64,000 nucleotides of DNA from Lathyrus oleraceus (taxonomy: Eukaryota; Streptophyta; Magnoliopsida; Fabales; Fabaceae): contig NC_066583.1 of NCBI RefSeq assembly GCF_024323335.1, positions 369,089,452 through 369,153,451 on the forward strand. Reading direction: 5' to 3'. Positions 60,809-64,000 of the stretch are shown piece by piece. The notes beneath the pieces are model-generated. The model did not search any database. It saw only the letters and a list, made by a program, of their open reading frames with translations, and was not told where the DNA came from. Position numbers and translations under genes: made by a program. Every line of letters starts with the position of its first letter. The first letter of the stretch is position 1.

Positions 60809-62748
60809 TGTAACACCCCAATAAAATAAAATAATTATTTAAATTTAAGTTAATAGTATATTATTAATTTAATTTAATAATTGGATTATTTTATTATTGG
60901 AATAAAATAAATTGGAAAATATATAAGTTGGAATTAAGGAAAAAGTCCCATTTGGAGTAAAAAGGTTTCTACGTGAGAAACAGAGAAAATCGTGAAAAGG
61001 GAAAGGGCAGAGAAGAGGAGAAAGGAGCTGAAGAGCAACGGTTGAAGAGCGGAAAGGCTTGAAGCTCAAAGATTCGCCGGATTGTTAAGGTAAGGGGGTT
61101 TATCGTCGATTAATGGGTATTTTGGGATAATATGTCATGGGTAGTGATAAGCCGTTAATTTGACCCTAATTGGGATTTGGAATGCTGAAAATTTGTGATG
61201 AATAGGTTGAGTGAAAACCGTAATCAAATTGATAATTGTGTGTGTAATCAAACCGATAAATTGGTGATGAATGGCGACGAGTAAGTTTGAGTGGGAAGGG
61301 TCTGGAATGGGCACATGAGATCCCTGCCCAAAGAAAACGCGTCTGGTGAACTGTCATGTTCGCCTAGCGAACATAACCTTCGCCTAGCGAAGGAACGCGC
61401 CTCAACCTCGCCCCAACGAGATTGAGAGGTTTTGCTACTGTAATGTTCGCTGTGGACTCGCTGGAGCTTCGCCTAGCGAGTGAGTGCTAGCTGTGTTTTT
61501 CACCAAAACAGAATGAGTTCGCTATTACCTTCGCCTTGAGCTCGCCTAGCGAATTAATTTACCAATTTCCTGGAGCTGTTCGCCTTGAGCTCGCCTAGCG
61601 AACCAGAGCTTCGCCACTGCCTCGCCTAGCGAGCAAGGCAGAAGAAGTGTTTATGCATGTGTTGCTGAGGTGTTTCATACATGTGTTGAGGAAGTGTTTT
61701 ATACATGTGTTGATGATGTGTTGATACATGTATTGATGATGTATGATGATATGCAAAATGTTGTGAATATATATATATGCATGTATTTGTGAATGGACTG
61801 TTGTATGGCTTAGGGTGTGAGCATATGTCCATTGTGAGTTGTTGTTGATGCTGCATTGCTAGATGATTAGTGTGCATGGCATAGCCTGTGGGACTGTAGC
61901 TAATTCCCATTGTGAGGAATTGGTGAGTGAATCGTTGTGAATTGTTGTTGATGTTTGCATGCTAGATGATTAGCTTGCATAGTCTAGCCTTCGGGGCTGT
62001 AGCTAATTCCCATGGTGAGGAATTAGTGAGTGAGTCACTAGGTCTCAAATGAGTGGGACTAGTGAGCTTAGTAGCCGTATCCGGAGGGATCGGTGAGCTT
62101 GAACTATATGTTCAAGGATAGTCGGTACCGCATGTGTAGAGTCTCATTGCATAAAAATATGTATGGCGTATAATATGAATGGATGTGTTCCAATATTATA
62201 CGTGTGTTGTGTTGTTGTTAAGTATGATTTGAGATTATACCGGTATTGTATATTGATGTGAGTATGATGTTTAAGCCAATGAGCTATTACTGAATGTGTA
62301 TTGCAATTAGGGTGATTGATGTGTTAATTACTTGGCATTACATGTTGTTTTATAATGCTTATTATATTGATTGAGGAACTCACCCTTACAACTATTTTTC
62401 AGGTAACGAGAAATGAGTGGAGTAGAAGCAAATGCTTGGAGTCTAGTGTAGTCTCCCTAGTGGGTCATGCTCTGATAGATGTAACATCGGGCGGGAACAC
62501 TTTGATTATTATTGTTGTTGTTGTTGAACTAAATTACATGTGATGTTACATGTTTTGCATGATTGAGTTGATCTCTATCCGCTGCGTAATTGTGCAAATA
62601 CTTTATATTTAAATTAAATAAAAGAGCATGATTGTTATATTGTTTAAATGGTGTGGAATGTTTGTGTGACACCCTTGGTGCACTATTACTCTGATTATAT
62701 GTTTATTATTTTAATAAATTTTTGGGGTATTTTAGAAGGGTGTTACAT
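60809..62748 (+). mobile_element. Tekay/Del-type 5' LTR, 1.94 kb
   Basis: It starts TGTAACACCCC and ends GGGTGTTACA, followed after four bases by a PBS and after 124 bases by gag. It is inserted in the copia RT; the left target bases would be CTATG (60,804-60,808), but the right end of the element is outside the window. The middle holds a cluster of short palindromes. No ORF inside is credible. Confidence 0.88.
61358..61634 (+). repeat. Cluster of TCGCCTAGCGA palindromes
   Basis: Six copies of TCGCCTAGCGA occur in about 280 bp. The first two have perfect 6-bp arms around CTA: GTTCGC/GCGAAC (61,358-61,372) and CTTCGC/GCGAAG (61,378-61,392). The last has CTCGC/GCGAG. A longer unit, TTCGCCTTGAG joined to CTCGCCTAGCGAA, occurs twice. 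Much richer in CG than its surroundings. Confidence 0.85.
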
Positions 62749-62752
62749 TAGT

Positions 62753-62764
62753 GGTATCAGAGCA
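62753..62764 (+). promoter_or_regulatory. Tekay PBS
   Basis: TGGTATCAGAGC, the initiator-tRNA-Met PBS core, four bases after the LTR end. Confidence 0.88.
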
Positions 62765-62872
62765 TAGTCGGTCGTGTCGAGTCGTAATTATTCTGTTTTC
62801 CCTGTACGGGATAGGTGTTGTGTAACCCTATCAGTACTTATTGTTTTAGTTTGTTGGGTTTTCAGAATAGAG

Positions 62873-64000
62873 ATGGCTGGAAGAGGTAGAGATGATGCTG
62901 CGATTGCTGAGGCTCTGGGTATGCTGGCTGGAGTACTTGGAGGGAATCCAAATGTTGTAGGAATGGGAGCTGCTCATCAACTGAGTGAGTTCCAGAAGAA
63001 CAATCCTCCAATGTTCAAGGGAGCATACGATCCAGATGGTGCTCAGAAGTGGTTGAAGGAGATCGAGAGGATCTTCAGAGTAACTGAGTGTGCTGATAAC
63101 CAGAAGGTCAGGTTCGGTACACATATGCTGTCAGAGGAAGCTGATGATTGGTGGGTTGCTACCCGCACTGAGTTGGAATCTGCTGGGAATACTGAGATCA
63201 CTTGGGCTGTGTTCAGGGAAAGGTTCCTGAGAAAGTATTTTCCAGAAGATGTCAGAGGAAAGAAAGAGATAGAGTTTTTGGAATTGAAGCAGGGTAACAG
63301 GTCGGTTACTGAGTATGCTGCGAAGTTCACCGAGCTGTCAAAGTACTATACTCCCTATAATGAGGCTGCTGGAGAATTTTCGAAATGTGTGAAGTTTGAG
63401 AACGGGTTGCGTCCTGAGATCAAACAAGCTATTGGATATCAGAGGATCAGGGTGTTTTCTGACTTGGTTGACTGTTGCAGAATTTTTGAACAGGATTCCA
63501 AGGCTAGAGCAGAAAGCTATCAGCAGAGGGTTGATAGGAAGGGTAAGAATCAGATGGATCGTGGAAAACCGTATGCAGCTGGCAAAGGTTTTCAGAAGCA
63601 GAGTGGGATGAAGAGGCCTAGTGGGGGAGACTCTAGTGCTCCTGCTAAGTGTTATAGATGTGGTCGGGCTGGACATCGTGTTCATGAGTGTACCAGTGCT
63701 GAGATGAAGTGTTTCAAGTGTGGGAAAGGTGGTCACTTGGTTGCAGAGTGCCGATTGAAGACTGTAACTTGTTTCAACTGTGGAGAGTTGGGTCATATCA
63801 GTCCCCAGTGTCCGAAGCCGAAGAAGGAGAATCAGTCAGGAGGCAAAGTTTTTGCTCTATCAGGTTCTGAGACTTCTGCAGATGATCGTTTGATCAGAGG
63901 TACGTGTTATATTAATGGCTTTCCTCTTATAGCTATTATTGACACAGGTGCTACTCATTCTTTTATATCTGTGGATTGTGCTGTGAAGCTTAAATTAGAG
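62873..64000 (+). CDS. Ty3-gypsy (Tekay/Del-type) gag-protease, runs off window
   Basis: The frame is open from ATG at 62,873 (MAGRGRDDAAIAEALG) to the window edge, 376 codons. The retrotransposon gag domain shows NPPMFKGAYDPDGAQKWLKE, VRFGTHMLSEEADDWW, FRERFLRKYFPEDVR and FLELKQGNRSVTEYAAKF. Three consecutive zinc knuckles follow: CYRCGRAGHRVHEC, CFKCGKGGHLVAEC and CFNCGELGHISPQC. The protease begins with catalytic IIDTGATHSFIS. RT, RNase H, integrase and any chromodomain are beyond the edge. The start is chosen as the first in-frame ATG before the conserved gag. No lesion is seen, in contrast to the other elements here. Tekay/Del lineage is inferred from LTR termini, PBS and gag wording. 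Confidence 0.9.
   Translation, partial: MAGRGRDDAAIAEALGMLAGVLGGNPNVVGMGAAHQLSEFQKNNPPMFKGAYDPDGAQKWLKEIERIFRVTECADNQKVRFGTHMLSEEADDWWVATRTELESAGNTEITWAVFRERFLRKYFPEDVRGKKEIEFLELKQGNRSVTEYAAKFTELSKYYTPYNEAAGEFSKCVKFENGLRPEIKQAIGYQRIRVFSDLVDCCRIFEQDSKARAESYQQRVDRKGKNQMDRGKPYAAGKGFQKQSGMKRPSGGDSSAPAKCYRCGRAGHRVHECTSAEMKCFKCGKGGHLVAECRLKTVTCFNCGELGHISPQCPKPKKENQSGGKVFALSGSETSADDRLIRGTCYINGFPLIAIIDTGATHSFISVDCAVKLKLE

Noticed and set aside
63043..63796. Minus-strand ORFs at the right edge
   Set aside because: They are antisense shadows of the intact gag-protease frame on the plus strand.

Overview
The window is a block of plant repeat DNA with no host gene that I can recognise. The very large Ogre/Tat-type Ty3-gypsy LTRs (about 4 to 5.5 kb), the Ogre intron, and the mix of Ogre, Athila, Tekay and copia elements point to a legume, most likely tribe Fabeae (pea, vetch or faba bean type). 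That assignment is an inference from repeat content only.

Left third (1-31.5 kb). Ogre/Tat elements are nested and joined. An older plus-strand Ogre holds the end of ORF1, gag-pro, a spliceable intron, RT-RNaseH-INT, a 3.1 kb 3' UTR with a tandem array, and a 4.6 kb LTR (14.4-30.1 kb). Its ORF1 is interrupted at 14,400 by a minus-strand, internally deleted Ogre/Tat element with a 5.5 kb LTR (8,885-14,399), PBS, capsid-deleted gag, no protease and an open RT-RNaseH frame. That pol frame is in turn cut at about 4,045 by the end of another plus-strand LTR of the same family, which runs off the left edge. The LTR at 25.5-30.1 kb has a polypurine tract and pol on its left and a PBS plus ORF1 start on its right, so it is shared by two internal regions.

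Middle (31.5-52.7 kb). This part holds decayed pieces: the 3' end of a copia element with its LTR, a copia gag pseudogene, a 3.9 kb Ogre-type solo LTR inside a minus-strand copia LTR, two remnants of plant-transposon/env-like ORFs, a CACTA-like non-autonomous element carrying a 2.2 kb solo LTR, an Athila-type integrase remnant and a copia integrase remnant. The CACTA element seems to split one minus-strand Athila copy.

Right third (52.7-64 kb). A complete but triply broken hAT transposon has terminal inverted repeats and 8-bp target duplications. A (TA)n tract follows. A copia element with one frameshift is interrupted inside RT by a Tekay/Del-type Ty3-gypsy element. The Tekay gag-pro frame is open to the window edge, so it is probably the youngest insertion here.

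I found no convincing new gene system. The most original signal is a short hairpin inside the Ogre-family LTRs. Its stem sequence changes between copies while base-pairing is kept, between constant flanks ending in TACGTA. Other points of interest are the reading-frame-restoring Ogre intron, the GC-rich island conserved among three divergent LTRs, tRNA-like modules in two LTRs, and covarying short palindromes in the Tekay LTR.
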